Program-made: the position numbers and the translations under genes | From: Mycobacteroides franklinii | GTDB lineage: Bacteria > Actinomycetota > Actinomycetes > Mycobacteriales > Mycobacteriaceae | Assembly: GCF_002013895.1 (NCBI RefSeq) | Contig: NZ_MAFQ01000001.1 | Span: forward strand, 636,630-700,629 | Length of the DNA: 64,000 bases | Reading direction: 5' to 3' | The notes under the pieces: generated by a model | Database searches by the model: none | What the model saw: the letters and a program-made list of their open reading frames with translations, nothing else | Told to the model about the DNA's origin: nothing | Shown: positions 1 to 7,756 of the stretch, in pieces | Position numbering within the stretch: the first letter of the stretch is position 1 | Layout of the letters: every line of letters begins with the position of its first letter

Positions 1-582
1 GGCAACCGCGAGGGCCGTCACCGTGGCGGTGACCGGCACCGCGATCCACACCCCGCGACGTACCCGGGTGGCCACCACCAGCGAGACCACCAGCAGCAGC
101 CCGGTGGCGGCCAGGCCGAGATAGGCCACGCGCTCGGGTGGTGACATCGCCTGACCCATCAGGACCAACGGAATGCGGGCGGTGTGCACGCCGTCGCTGA
201 TGGTGAGGTCAGCCGGACCGGTGCGGTCAACATCGAGGGTCGCGCTGTACGGGCCGGGTTTCTCGCCCAGCGCCACGATCGCCGTCGACGTGGGGACACC
301 CGGTGCGGGTTCATATGCTTCGGTGCCGGCGCCGGTGGGCACGAGCTGCAGCCGGAGTGGGCCGCCGGCGCTGCCTTGGTGAGTGATGATATCGACGTGC
401 AGCGGGCCGGGAATGCCGGTGACGCGGCGGGCCACGACAGTCAGTTCACGCTGACCGAGGCTCTGGGCGACCTGCACGTCGGCGCCTGCGGTCGCGGAGT
501 CGGCCGCCGCGACGGCGGTACCGCTGAACAGTGTGAACAGTGTGAGCGCCAGCGACAGGCATGTCATGCGCAAGCGGGTCAT
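1..582 (-). CDS. Exported membrane-anchored protein, N-terminal part (runs off window)
   Basis: The frame is open from an ATG at 582 leftward to the window edge (194 codons, no stop), so the C-terminus is missing. A signal peptide is visible (MTRLRMTCLSLALTLFTLFS, then a small-residue cleavage zone ending in AAA). A beta-rich extracytoplasmic segment of about 120 residues follows, then a membrane span near residues 153-173 with RVRR after it, and the start of a second hydrophobic stretch at the edge. It is divergent from the small gene at 643, with only 60 bases between. I do not recognise the family; a copper- or cell-envelope-related exported protein is possible, but nothing in the sequence proves it. 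Confidence 0.7.
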   Translation of the reverse strand, partial: MTRLRMTCLSLALTLFTLFSGTAVAAADSATAGADVQVAQSLGQRELTVVARRVTGIPGPLHVDIITHQGSAGGPLRLQLVPTGAGTEAYEPAPGVPTSTAIVALGEKPGPYSATLDVDRTGPADLTISDGVHTARIPLVLMGQAMSPPERVAYLGLAATGLLLVVSLVVATRVRRGVWIAVPVTATVTALAVA

Positions 583-629
583 CGGGGTCCAGTCTGCCCT
601 GCGGCGACCGGACGGCGGTGTGGTCCGCC

Positions 630-635
630 TAAACT
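630..635 (+). promoter_or_regulatory. -10 element of a leaderless promoter
   Basis: TAAACT fits the mycobacterial TANNNT -10 hexamer and lies exactly 7 bases before the GTG at 643, so transcription would begin on the start codon itself. This supports 643 as the start of the small membrane protein. The transcription start is inferred. Confidence 0.5.
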
Positions 636-642
636 GGCCCGC

Positions 643-903
643 GTGAACAGCGACAGCGTAATCGGCCTCCTGAGTTGGTGGGATGGTGTCGAGCTGTGGC
701 TGAGCGGGCGTGGCTTCATTCTTCAAACGATCATCGTGATGCCGGTTGTACTGGCGCTGGCCTATGTGATGGCCGTGGCCGGTGACAGGATCCTATTTAT
801 GCTGCTCAGCCTGGTGAATCGGGTTGGCCGGTTCTACCAGGCGACGCGCCAGCATCGCATCGAAAATTCGGTAGCCGTGGTCAGCCCGGGGGAGCTTTCA
901 TGA
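643..903 (+). CDS. Small membrane protein (Rv2401-like position)
   Basis: An 86-residue protein read from a GTG that appears leaderless. It starts NSDSVIGLLSWWDGVELWL and has one clear hydrophobic span (about residues 26-50) followed by a basic, aromatic tail. In M. tuberculosis the equivalent place beside subI holds Rv2401 and the tiny Rv2401A, and the same two-gene arrangement is seen here, which is the main reason to believe it. Its stop overlaps the start of the next micro-gene in an ATGA junction, suggesting translational coupling. Function unknown; location probably the cytoplasmic membrane. Confidence 0.6.
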   Translation: MNSDSVIGLLSWWDGVELWLSGRGFILQTIIVMPVVLALAYVMAVAGDRILFMLLSLVNRVGRFYQATRQHRIENSVAVVSPGELS

Positions 904-986
904 GTGGTATGCCGCAGTCCCGAGTGACGTTGGCGCTGGTTGCGCTGGCGGTTTTGGTGATCGTCGCCTGGCTGTTGAGCCGGTAG
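900..986 (+). CDS. 28-residue single-span membrane peptide (Rv2401A-like)
   Basis: A micro-gene from the ATG at 900, overlapping the preceding stop by four bases. It encodes a short polar head (MSGMPQSR), one hydrophobic helix (VTLALVALAVLVIVAWLL) and ends in Ser-Arg. The overlap with the upstream gene and the matching position of Rv2401A in M. tuberculosis argue for a real coupled gene rather than chance. The role is unknown; such peptides often bind or stabilise a larger membrane protein. Confidence 0.5.
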   Translation: MSGMPQSRVTLALVALAVLVIVAWLLSR

Positions 987-1057
987 TCACTGTCTGTTGA
1001 GGTAATAGTGCTTCTACCTGCCGGTTCGACCGTAAAGACCGCGTCAAGGGGCTCTGC

Positions 1058-1063
1058 TACGCT
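1058..1063 (+). promoter_or_regulatory. -10 element of leaderless promoter for the subI leader peptide
   Basis: TACGCT matches TANNNT and ends 7 bases before the ATG at 1071, placing the predicted transcription start on that A. This would be the promoter of the leader-subI-cysTWA transcript. No convincing -35 was seen. Confidence 0.5.
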
Positions 1064-1070
1064 TCCGCTC

Positions 1071-1166
1071 ATGCATTCCGCAGCCCCGGGTAACCGTGTG
1101 CGCCACATCCTGGCGCTCATTGCGGTCGGTACGTGCGCGGTCGCAGACGTTCACTGTTGTCGCTAA
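1071..1166 (+). CDS. Cysteine-ended leader peptide upstream of subI
   Basis: A 31-residue frame starting at a predicted leaderless ATG and ending in His-Cys-Cys-Arg just before the stop, with another Cys at residue 22. It sits 132 bases ahead of the sulfate-binding protein gene on the same strand. Actinobacteria are known to use short leader proteins with terminal Cys codons, placed upstream of sulfur-assimilation operons, as cysteine-responsive attenuators: ribosomes stall on the Cys codons when cysteine is scarce and free the downstream ribosome site. Seen here: frame, Cys pair, spacing, promoter. Inferred: regulatory action. The peptide itself probably has no function after translation. 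Confidence 0.55.
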   Translation: MHSAAPGNRVRHILALIAVGTCAVADVHCCR

Positions 1167-1192
1167 ACCCATCCCGTTCGCGGTTTGGTGTC

Positions 1193-1292
1193 GGTAGCGG
1201 CTAGTTCGAAGCCCACTGGCTGTTTCGCTACCTTTCTGTCGTTACGGGATTTCATGAGATATCCGTCCAGGTAATCGCTATCCCACGAAAGG
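1193..1292 (+). promoter_or_regulatory. Possible translational attenuator of subI
   Basis: GGTAGCG (1193-1199) is the exact complement of CGCTACC (1226-1232). CCTTTC (1231-1236) is the complement of GAAAGG (1287-1292), the ribosome site 6 bases before the subI ATG. The two pairings share bases 1231-1232 and so exclude one another. This is the layout expected if stalling in the leader peptide toggles between an upstream hairpin and one that hides the subI ribosome site. The pairings were found by eye; no folding energy was computed. Confidence 0.4.
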
Positions 1293-1298
1293 CATCCC

Positions 1299-2354
1299 AT
1301 GTTCTCCCCCTTGATCAACGTCGCGAAGACGGTCGGCGCCCGCCGGTGGCGCCACATCGGAGTTCTTGCCACAGCGGCAACAGTTCTCGCCGCCTGCGGT
1401 GGGGGAGCCAGCGATGTCGCCGGAGGCGATTCACACTCGAACGCAGACACCACGCTGACGCTGGTTGCCTACGCGGTGCCGGAGCCGGGTTGGCAGAAGA
1501 TCATTCCCGCCTTCGCGAGTACTCCCGAGGGCAAGGGCGTCGCGGTGACGACTTCCTATGGGGCGTCGGGAGACCAGTCCCGCGCCGTGGTGGACGGCAA
1601 GCCTGCCGACATCGTGAACTTCTCGGTGGAGCCCGACGTGAGCCGTCTGGTCAAGGCGGGCAAGGTTTCCGAGGACTGGAATGCCGATGCCACCAAGGGG
1701 GTTCCGTTCGGATCGGTGGTCTCGCTCGTGGTGCGCAAGGGCAATCCCAAGAACATCAAGGACTGGGACGATCTGCTGCAGCCCGGCATCTCGGTGATCA
1801 CTCCCAGCCCGTTGAGCTCGGGCTCGGCCAAGTGGAACCTGCTGGCGCCGTACGCGGCCAAGAGCGACGGCGGCCGCGACGAGCAGGCGGGTATCGACTA
1901 CATCAGCAAGCTCGTCGGCGAGCACATCAAGCAGCGCCCCGGCTCCGGGCGTGAGGCCACCGACGTGTTCCTGCAGGGCGGCGGTGACGTGCTGATCAGC
2001 TACGAGAACGAGGCCATCAACGTCGAACGTCAGGGCAAGCCGGTCGAGCACGTGAACCCGCCGCAGACGTTCAAGATCGAGAACCCCGTTGCCGTCGTGA
2101 AGAACAGTGCCCACCTGGACAAGGTGACCGCCCTGAAGAACTTCTTGTACACGCCGGCAGCGCAGAAGCTGTGGGCCGAGGCGGGTTTCCGCCCCGTCGA
2201 TCCGGCCGTTACGGCGGACTTCGCCAAGGATTTCCCCACACCGGAGAAGCTATGGACCATCGCCGAACTGGGTGGCTGGAAGACCGTCGATCCGGCATTG
2301 TTCGATAAGGACAACGGCAGCATCACCAAGATCTACAAGAAGGCCACTGGATGA
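1299..2354 (+). CDS. subI: Sulfate-binding lipoprotein SubI
   Basis: A 351-residue periplasmic solute-binding protein for the sulfate/thiosulfate ABC importer. It begins with a basic head, a hydrophobic stretch and a lipobox ending LAAC at about residue 32, so it should be a membrane-anchored lipoprotein. Family features include the ASGDQSRAV segment after the first beta strands and the ITPSPLSSGSAKWNLL segment that contacts the oxyanion. The start at ATG 1299 has a well-spaced GAAAGG. It overlaps cysT by four bases and leads subI-cysT-cysW-cysA. Upstream lie a Cys-ended leader peptide and a possible attenuator, implying control by cysteine status. Confidence 0.93.
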   Translation: MFSPLINVAKTVGARRWRHIGVLATAATVLAACGGGASDVAGGDSHSNADTTLTLVAYAVPEPGWQKIIPAFASTPEGKGVAVTTSYGASGDQSRAVVDGKPADIVNFSVEPDVSRLVKAGKVSEDWNADATKGVPFGSVVSLVVRKGNPKNIKDWDDLLQPGISVITPSPLSSGSAKWNLLAPYAAKSDGGRDEQAGIDYISKLVGEHIKQRPGSGREATDVFLQGGGDVLISYENEAINVERQGKPVEHVNPPQTFKIENPVAVVKNSAHLDKVTALKNFLYTPAAQKLWAEAGFRPVDPAVTADFAKDFPTPEKLWTIAELGGWKTVDPALFDKDNGSITKIYKKATG

Positions 2355-3250
2355 CAACGTCAACGGAACAGTCGACGGAACCGGCCTCCGAGCCGAAATC
2401 GGCCGCCCGGCCCGACCGTGAGGTCGGCGCCGGGCGATCGGGCGGCCTGTTGACGCGCCGATACGGCAGCACCTCGCTGCGTATCGGTGCGGCGTCCATC
2501 TGGCTCAGCATCATCGTGCTGCTGCCGCTGGCCGCGATCATCTGGCAGTCGGCCGGCGGTGGGTGGACCGCGTTCTGGGATGCGGTCACCTCCAACGCCG
2601 CGATCAGCTCATTCCAGGTCACCCTGGGGGTGTCGTTCGGCGTGGCGGTGGTCAACCTGTTCTTCGGGCTGTTGGTGGCCTGGGTGCTGACTCGCGACGA
2701 TTTTCCCGGCAAGCGGCTGGTGGACGCCGTCATCGACCTGCCCTTCGCCTTGCCGACGATCGTGGCGAGCCTGGTGATGCTCGCGCTCTACGGCCCGGGC
2801 AGCCCGGTAGGCATCCACATTCAGCACACGAGGTGGGGTATCGGCATTGCGCTGCTGTTCGTCACCTTGCCCTTCGTGGTGCGCTCCGTGCAGCCGGTCC
2901 TGCTCGAACTCGATCAATCCGTCGAGGAGGCCGCCGCGTCGCTGGGGGCCGACAACTTGACGATCTTCCGGGCGGTGATCCTCCCCGCGCTGCTCCCGTC
3001 GCTGTTATCGGGTGCGGGACTGGCATTTTCACGCGCCATCGGTGAATACGGCTCCGTGGTGTTGATCGGCGGGGCGGTGCCCGGCGAGACGGAAGTGTCC
3101 TCGCAGTGGATCAGGACGCTCATCGAGAACGACGACCGGACCGGTGCCGCGGCCATCTCGATCGTTCTGCTGATCATTTCGTTCGTCGTGTTGTTCGTCC
3201 TGCGCACCATCGGATCGCGTGCGGCCAAGCGAGAGGAGCTGGCACCGTGA
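2351..3250 (+). CDS. cysT: Sulfate ABC transporter permease CysT
   Basis: A 299-residue inner-membrane permease, one half of the sulfate channel with CysW. A polar N-terminal tail of about 40 residues precedes six predicted membrane spans. The cytoplasmic EAA loop that docks the ATPase is clear at about residues 195-215 (EEAAASLGADNLTIFRAVIL). Start ATG overlaps the subI stop (ATGA), and its own stop overlaps the GTG start of cysW, so the genes are translationally coupled. Confidence 0.93.
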   Translation: MTTSTEQSTEPASEPKSAARPDREVGAGRSGGLLTRRYGSTSLRIGAASIWLSIIVLLPLAAIIWQSAGGGWTAFWDAVTSNAAISSFQVTLGVSFGVAVVNLFFGLLVAWVLTRDDFPGKRLVDAVIDLPFALPTIVASLVMLALYGPGSPVGIHIQHTRWGIGIALLFVTLPFVVRSVQPVLLELDQSVEEAAASLGADNLTIFRAVILPALLPSLLSGAGLAFSRAIGEYGSVVLIGGAVPGETEVSSQWIRTLIENDDRTGAAAISIVLLIISFVVLFVLRTIGSRAAKREELAP

Positions 3251-4062
3251 CCCCGTCGCCGGTCGTTCGTTACCTGGCCCGATACGTGGCACTGCTGTAT
3301 GTCGGCATCCTGGTGATCGTCCCCGTGGGTCTCATTCTGTGGCGCACCTTCGAGCCGGGCATCGGAGCGTTCTTCGAATCGATCTCCACACCGGCCGCCA
3401 TTTCGGCCTTGCAGCTATCGCTGTTGGTGGTGGCCATCGTGGTGCCGCTGAACGTGATCTTCGGCATCCCCACGGCATTGGTGCTGGCACGGAACAGGTT
3501 CCGCGGCAAGGCCGTGCTGCAGTCGATCATCGACCTCCCGTTCGCGGTCTCGCCCGTGGTGGTGGGTGTCGCGCTGATCCTGCTGTGGGGGTCGGCGGGT
3601 GTGTTCGGGTTCGTCGAACACGATTTCGGCCTCAAGATCATCTTCGGGTTCCCGGGCATCGTGCTCGCCAGTATCTTCGTCACGATCCCGTTCGTCATCC
3701 GGGAAGTCGAACCCGTGTTGCACGAACTGGGGACAGAGCAGGAAGAAGCCGCCGCGACCCTGGGAGCCACGGCATGGCAGACGTTCTGGCGCATCACCTT
3801 GCCGTCCATTCGGTGGGGTTTGACCTACGGCATCGTGCTGACGATCGCCCGCACACTGGGTGAGTACGGCGCGGTGATCATGGTGTCGTCGAACCTGCCC
3901 GGCACGTCGCAGACCCTGACCCTGCTCGTATCCGATCGTCATGACCGTGGCGCCGAATACGGCGCCTATGCCGTCTCGGCGCTGTTGATGGCTGTTGCGG
4001 TGATCGTCCTGGTGGTCCAGGTGGTCATCGATGCGCGACGAGCAAAAGCCAATAGTGAATAG
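3247..4062 (+). CDS. cysW: Sulfate ABC transporter permease CysW
   Basis: A 271-residue partner permease of CysT with six predicted spans. The EAA loop is visible at about residues 162-182 ([20 protein letters not shown]), followed by the [12 protein letters not shown] segment typical of CysW. The start is the GTG at 3247 overlapping the cysT stop. cysA follows after 14 bases with its own AAGGAG ribosome site. Confidence 0.93.
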   Translation: MTPSPVVRYLARYVALLYVGILVIVPVGLILWRTFEPGIGAFFESISTPAAISALQLSLLVVAIVVPLNVIFGIPTALVLARNRFRGKAVLQSIIDLPFAVSPVVVGVALILLWGSAGVFGFVEHDFGLKIIFGFPGIVLASIFVTIPFVIREVEPVLHELGTEQEEAAATLGATAWQTFWRITLPSIRWGLTYGIVLTIARTLGEYGAVIMVSSNLPGTSQTLTLLVSDRHDRGAEYGAYAVSALLMAVAVIVLVVQVVIDARRAKANSE

Positions 4063-4076
4063 CAAGGAGCCACAAA

Positions 4077-5096
4077 ATGACTGACGCGATCACCGTTCGC
4101 GGCGCGAACAAGCATTACGGCGACTTCGCCGCGCTGGACAATATCGACTTCGAGGTGCCGTCGGGCTCGCTGACCGCGCTGCTGGGGCCCAGCGGCTCGG
4201 GCAAGTCGACGTTGTTGCGTGCGATCGCCGGCCTGGATCAGCCCGACACCGGCACGATCACCATCAACGGCCGCGATGTCACCGGCGTCCCGCCACAGCG
4301 GCGCGGCATCGGATTCGTGTTCCAGCATTACGCGGCCTTCAAGCACCTGACCGTGCGCGAGAATGTCGGATTCGGCCTCAAGATCCGCAAGAAGCCCAAG
4401 GCAGAGATTAAGGAGAAGGTCGACAATCTGCTGGAAGTGGTAGGGCTGAGCGGCTTTCAGACCCGTTACCCCAATCAGCTCTCCGGTGGACAACGCCAGC
4501 GCATGGCGCTGGCCCGCGCGCTGGCTGTCGACCCCGAGGTGCTGCTCCTGGACGAGCCGTTCGGCGCGCTTGATGCCAAGGTGCGTGAGGACCTGCGGGC
4601 CTGGCTGCGCCGGCTCCACGAGGAGGTGCACGTCACGACGGTGCTGGTGACGCACGACCAGGCCGAGGCGCTGGACGTCGCCGACCGGATCGCGGTGCTG
4701 AACAAGGGCCGCATCGAGCAGGTCGGTTCTCCCGACGACTTGTACGACCGTCCGGCGAACAGCTTCGTGATGTCGTTCCTGGGCCCGGTGGCCAAACTGA
4801 ACGGAATCCTGGTGCGCCCGCACGATATTCGCGTGGGACGCAATGCCGATCTATCTCGGGCTGCCGCGGAGGGCACCGGGGAGACCACCGGTGTCACCAA
4901 GGCGACGGTGGATCGCGTCGTGCATCTCGGCTTTGAGGTGCGGGTGGAATTGACCAGCGCCGCGACCGGCGAGCAGTTCACCGCGCAGATCACCCGTGGT
5001 GATGCCGAGGCGCTCGGACTGCACGAGGGTGATCACGTGTATGTCCGGGTGACACGGGTTCCCGACTTGGGTGAGTTGGCTGAGGTCGCGTCCTAG
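4077..5096 (+). CDS. cysA: Sulfate/thiosulfate import ATPase CysA
   Basis: A 339-residue ABC ATPase powering CysTW-SubI. Visible motifs: Walker [10 protein letters not shown] (about residue 37), Q-loop FQHYAAF, signature LSGGQRQR, Walker [13 protein letters not shown] and the H-loop VTHDQ. A C-terminal domain of about 100 residues (from about 240, [11 protein letters not shown] onward) matches the regulatory TOBE-like domain of CysA. An AAGGAG lies ahead of ATG 4077. Last gene of the sulfate importer operon. Confidence 0.94.
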   Translation: MTDAITVRGANKHYGDFAALDNIDFEVPSGSLTALLGPSGSGKSTLLRAIAGLDQPDTGTITINGRDVTGVPPQRRGIGFVFQHYAAFKHLTVRENVGFGLKIRKKPKAEIKEKVDNLLEVVGLSGFQTRYPNQLSGGQRQRMALARALAVDPEVLLLDEPFGALDAKVREDLRAWLRRLHEEVHVTTVLVTHDQAEALDVADRIAVLNKGRIEQVGSPDDLYDRPANSFVMSFLGPVAKLNGILVRPHDIRVGRNADLSRAAAEGTGETTGVTKATVDRVVHLGFEVRVELTSAATGEQFTAQITRGDAEALGLHEGDHVYVRVTRVPDLGELAEVAS

Positions 5097-5187
5097 GACG
5101 TTCTCCGCGCTTTCGAAGTACACCTGCAAGTGCCCGGCTACGAGCGACACAGGTCGGCCTGTCGGTGGCACGTGTCATCGTGCGGTG

Positions 5188-5499
5188 ATGGTAGTGAAGA
5201 AACGGGTACGTGGCATTGAGCTGCGGTATCTGCTGACGTTGTATCTGCATCGATTTGGCGCGAGGGACGTGTCAGAACTGGTGCAGATGCTGGACCACCG
5301 AGGGTTCGACACCAGCGGAAGAATGTCGAAGGCGATATCTGATGCGCTGCGCTGGGAGGTGCGCCGAGGTCGGGTGATCCACTACGGACGGGGGAGTTAT
5401 GGCCCCGGTGGCATTCCGCGTGGCACCGAGTATCGAATGTTGCAGCGCGAAAAGGCGTTGTTGTCGCTCGTAGCCGGGCACGAAGAAGAATGCTCCTGA
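5188..5499 (+). CDS. Conserved hypothetical small basic protein
   Basis: A 103-residue basic protein (MVVKKRVRGIELRYLL...). The middle reads like a winged-helix fold: a helix around SKAISDALRWEVRRG and a strand-turn with GRGSYGPGGIPRGTEYR, a pattern seen in small mycobacterial proteins of unknown role. The start may be ATG 5188 or the adjacent in-frame GTG 5185. It lies 91 bases past cysA on the same strand and ends before a strong hairpin at 5519. DNA binding is plausible but not shown. Confidence 0.55.
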   Translation: MVVKKRVRGIELRYLLTLYLHRFGARDVSELVQMLDHRGFDTSGRMSKAISDALRWEVRRGRVIHYGRGSYGPGGIPRGTEYRMLQREKALLSLVAGHEEECS

Positions 5500-5518
5500 A
5501 ACGCACGTGGCAAGAAAA

Positions 5519-5542
5519 TGGCCCCCGGTTCTCCGGGGGCCA
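5519..5542 (-). terminator. Hairpin terminator, chiefly for the minus-strand His-rich gene
   Basis: A perfect 10-bp stem (TGGCCCCCGG pairing with CCGGGGGCCA) around a TTCT loop. On the minus strand it lies 14 bases after the stop of the His-rich gene and is followed by TTTTCTTG, the layout of an intrinsic terminator. On the plus strand it also ends the region after 5499 but lacks a T run. Confidence 0.65.
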
Positions 5543-5556
5543 TGTGCTATCGGACT

Positions 5557-5709
5557 CTAGTGCTCGTCGTAGTGATCGCCATGCGGAGCGTGGCGGTGCC
5601 CGTCATGGACGTAATCCACATGATCCTCGTGAGCGACTGCCTCGTGGCCGCAGTCGGGGCCGTGAACATGATCGGGGTGGCTGTGGGTTTCGTGTTCGGT
5701 GCTGGTCAT
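5557..5709 (-). CDS. Histidine-rich metal-binding mini-protein
   Basis: A 50-residue acidic protein with 14 histidines, many in HxH or DH pairs (HETHSHPDHVHGPDCGHE at its start, DGHRHAPHGDHYDEH at its end) and one Cys. There is no signal peptide, so it is probably a cytosolic zinc or nickel buffer or chaperone. The ATG at 5709 appears leaderless: TAGCGT lies 7 bases upstream. A palindromic operator-like region precedes it and a hairpin terminator follows, so it is a one-gene unit with its own control. The family occurs widely in mycobacteria; the function is inferred from composition only. Confidence 0.65.
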   Translation of the reverse strand: MTSTEHETHSHPDHVHGPDCGHEAVAHEDHVDYVHDGHRHAPHGDHYDEH

Positions 5710-5716
5710 GTGCCTA

Positions 5717-5752
5717 ACGCTATAGCGCACATGCGCATATAACAATGCATTG
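5717..5752 (-). promoter_or_regulatory. Promoter and palindromic operator of the His-rich gene
   Basis: Reading the minus strand, the -10 TAGCGT (5717-5722) is 7 bases from the ATG. Overlapping it is the inverted repeat GCGCA-CA-TGCGC (5725-5736) with TATA/ATATA flanks, and upstream a perfect palindrome CAATGCATTG (5743-5752). The first resembles the AT-flanked inverted repeats bound by ArsR/SmtB sensors, and an smtB gene lies in this window at 25303. The regulator is a guess. Confidence 0.4.
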
Positions 5753-5785
5753 AAGAGGGGGCGCCGGGATCTTGCGGAGAGTTCA

Positions 5786-6481
5786 CTAGTGCGTTACCGG
5801 AACCGGTGCCGAGACCGCTGCGGAGTAGCGCTCGACCACCACCTCGGCGACCAGCCGATCGGGGCCGAGCGGAGCCGCCACCGGCATATTCAGTTGCGCG
5901 GCCTCCGCCCGCACCCGGTCCAGGAGCAGACCGGGGGAGAGAAACCACGGTGCCACAACGATTTCCGTCGCGCCGCAGGCCCGTAGTGCGTCGGCCGCGT
6001 CGGTAAGGCTCGTCGAGTCGCCGGTGGCAAACACCGTCGTCGAGAGCGCCCATTGCGCGGCCAGCGCGCGCGTGCGCGCATTGGCCGTGGAATCCGAGGA
6101 GCCGACAGCAGTGAGAATCACGCCGGGGTTGTCGATACCGAGCTCGATCACCCGGCGCCGAGCCAGCTGAAGCAGCCGGTGGTCCGCACCGAGCACGGCA
6201 GCCTGTGTCACCCGCAGTCCCGGGGGCGCCGAGGACAGCACCGTCGGCAGGTCGATCCGCGCATGGTAGGCGTCCGACAGCAGCAGCGGCACCACAACCG
6301 CATCACCGCTCAGATGACCCAGTACGTCGCCGAGATTCGGCTCGGACAGCTCGAGGAACGCCAGCCGCACATCCAGATCCGGCCGGAGGGAACGCGTCTG
6401 GCCAACCAATCGGCGCGCATTCTCCGCGAACCGCGGGTCGCGGCTCCCGTGCGCGACGGCGATAAGCGTCGGACTACGCAC
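5786..6481 (-). CDS. che1: Sirohydrochlorin chelatase-like protein (CbiX/Che1)
   Basis: A 231-residue protein with the chelatase fold in two repeats. The metal-site motif VAHGSRDPR is at residues 8-16, and the second half opens with ILTAVGSSD. It is the likely enzyme inserting Fe2+ into sirohydrochlorin to make siroheme, the cofactor of the sulfite reductase NirA encoded in the same operon. The GTG at 6481 overlaps the end of cysN by 8 bases. In M. tuberculosis the equivalent gene (che1, Rv2393) likewise follows nirA-cysH. Confidence 0.85.
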   Translation of the reverse strand: MRSPTLIAVAHGSRDPRFAENARRLVGQTRSLRPDLDVRLAFLELSEPNLGDVLGHLSGDAVVVPLLLSDAYHARIDLPTVLSSAPPGLRVTQAAVLGADHRLLQLARRRVIELGIDNPGVILTAVGSSDSTANARTRALAAQWALSTTVFATGDSTSLTDAADALRACGATEIVVAPWFLSPGLLLDRVRAEAAQLNMPVAAPLGPDRLVAEVVVERYSAAVSAPVPVTH

Positions 6482-7754
6482 GATTCAGTTCGACGGCGCG
6501 CAGGGCGTCGCCGACCAGCCCTGCCGCTAACGTGTTACCGCTCGACGGGTCGATCAGCAGGAAGCTTCCCGCTGTCCGGTCGTCAGCGTACTCATCGACG
6601 CTGATCGCCTCGGCCAGGCGAATGCTGATCTGACCGATGTCGTTGAGCTCCAACGACTCCGGCTGAGCATCGGCAGACAGATTCTGCTCGTCGAAGCGCT
6701 CCACCAGCTCGCCGATGATCGCGGGAACCGTGCGAGTGCCGTGCTTGAGCAGCAGGCGCGCACCGGCCTTCAACGGCTTGTCGGCCAGCCAGCACACCGT
6801 GCCATCAATTTCCGAAACCGGATCTGGCACATCGGTTGATGCGATCAGATCGCCACGCGAGGCATCTACGTCGTCGGCGAGGATCAAGGTGACGCTGCGG
6901 CCCGCCTCGGCCACCTCAAGTGGCCCGTCCGCGGTGTCGATGCCCGCGACCGTGGTGCGCTGCCCAGCGGGGGAGATCACCACCTCGTCACCCACCCGCA
7001 CCGTGCCCGCGGCCACCTGGCCGGCGTACCCACGGTAATCGGGATACTCGGCAGTGCGTGGGCGGATGACGTACTGAACCGGGAAACGCAGCCCCACCGT
7101 GCTGGACTCCTCATGCGCCGGAATCGATTCCAGGTGCTCGATGAGGGTGGGTCCGCTGTAGAAACCGGTCCGCTCGCTGCGGGTGGCGATGTTGTCGCCG
7201 TGCAGCGCGGAGACCGGGATCTCGACGACGTTCTCGGGCTTCCAGCCCAGCGAGCTGGTCAGCTCGTTGAACTCGGCGCTGATGGCCTCGAAGATACGGG
7301 CGCTGTCGGGCACCAGGTCGATCTTGTTGACCGCCAACACCAACCGCGGCACACCCAGCAGCGCCAGCACCGCCGCATGGCGACGGGTCTGCTCGATGAC
7401 ACCCTTGCGCGCATCAACCAGCAGGATCACCAGCTGCGCGGTGGAGGCGCCGGACACCGTGTTTCGGGTGTACTGCACGTGCCCGGGAGTGTCGGCGAGG
7501 ATGAACGACCGCTTGGGGGTGGCGAAGTAGCGGTACGCCACGTCGATGGTGATGCCCTGTTCGCGTTCGGCCCGCAGCCCGTCGACCAACAGCGATAGGT
7601 CGGGAGCGTCGAGTCCACGTGACTCGGAAGCCTTTGTGACGGCGTCGAATTGGTCGATGAGCACCGACTTGGTGTCGTACAGCAGCCGGCCCACCAGGGT
7701 GGACTTACCGTCGTCGACACTGCCGGCGGTGGCAATGCGCAGAAGATCGCTCAT
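6474..7754 (-). CDS. cysN: Sulfate adenylyltransferase subunit 1 CysN (no APS kinase domain)
   Basis: A 426-residue GTPase subunit of ATP sulfurylase, which activates sulfate to APS with CysD. Visible motifs: P-loop GSVDDGKST, EREQGITIDVAYRYF switch, DTPGHVQYTRN and NKIDL. The C-terminal beta-barrel domains follow. The protein stops at AAGLVGDALRAVELNRA with no CysC kinase domain, unlike the fused cysNC of M. tuberculosis, which fits a pathway running through APS directly to CysH. Start ATG 7754 sits 2 bases from the cysD stop; frame upstream of it lacks homology. Confidence 0.93.
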   Translation of the reverse strand: MSDLLRIATAGSVDDGKSTLVGRLLYDTKSVLIDQFDAVTKASESRGLDAPDLSLLVDGLRAEREQGITIDVAYRYFATPKRSFILADTPGHVQYTRNTVSGASTAQLVILLVDARKGVIEQTRRHAAVLALLGVPRLVLAVNKIDLVPDSARIFEAISAEFNELTSSLGWKPENVVEIPVSALHGDNIATRSERTGFYSGPTLIEHLESIPAHEESSTVGLRFPVQYVIRPRTAEYPDYRGYAGQVAAGTVRVGDEVVISPAGQRTTVAGIDTADGPLEVAEAGRSVTLILADDVDASRGDLIASTDVPDPVSEIDGTVCWLADKPLKAGARLLLKHGTRTVPAIIGELVERFDEQNLSADAQPESLELNDIGQISIRLAEAISVDEYADDRTAGSFLLIDPSSGNTLAAGLVGDALRAVELNRA

Positions 7755-7756
7755 GA

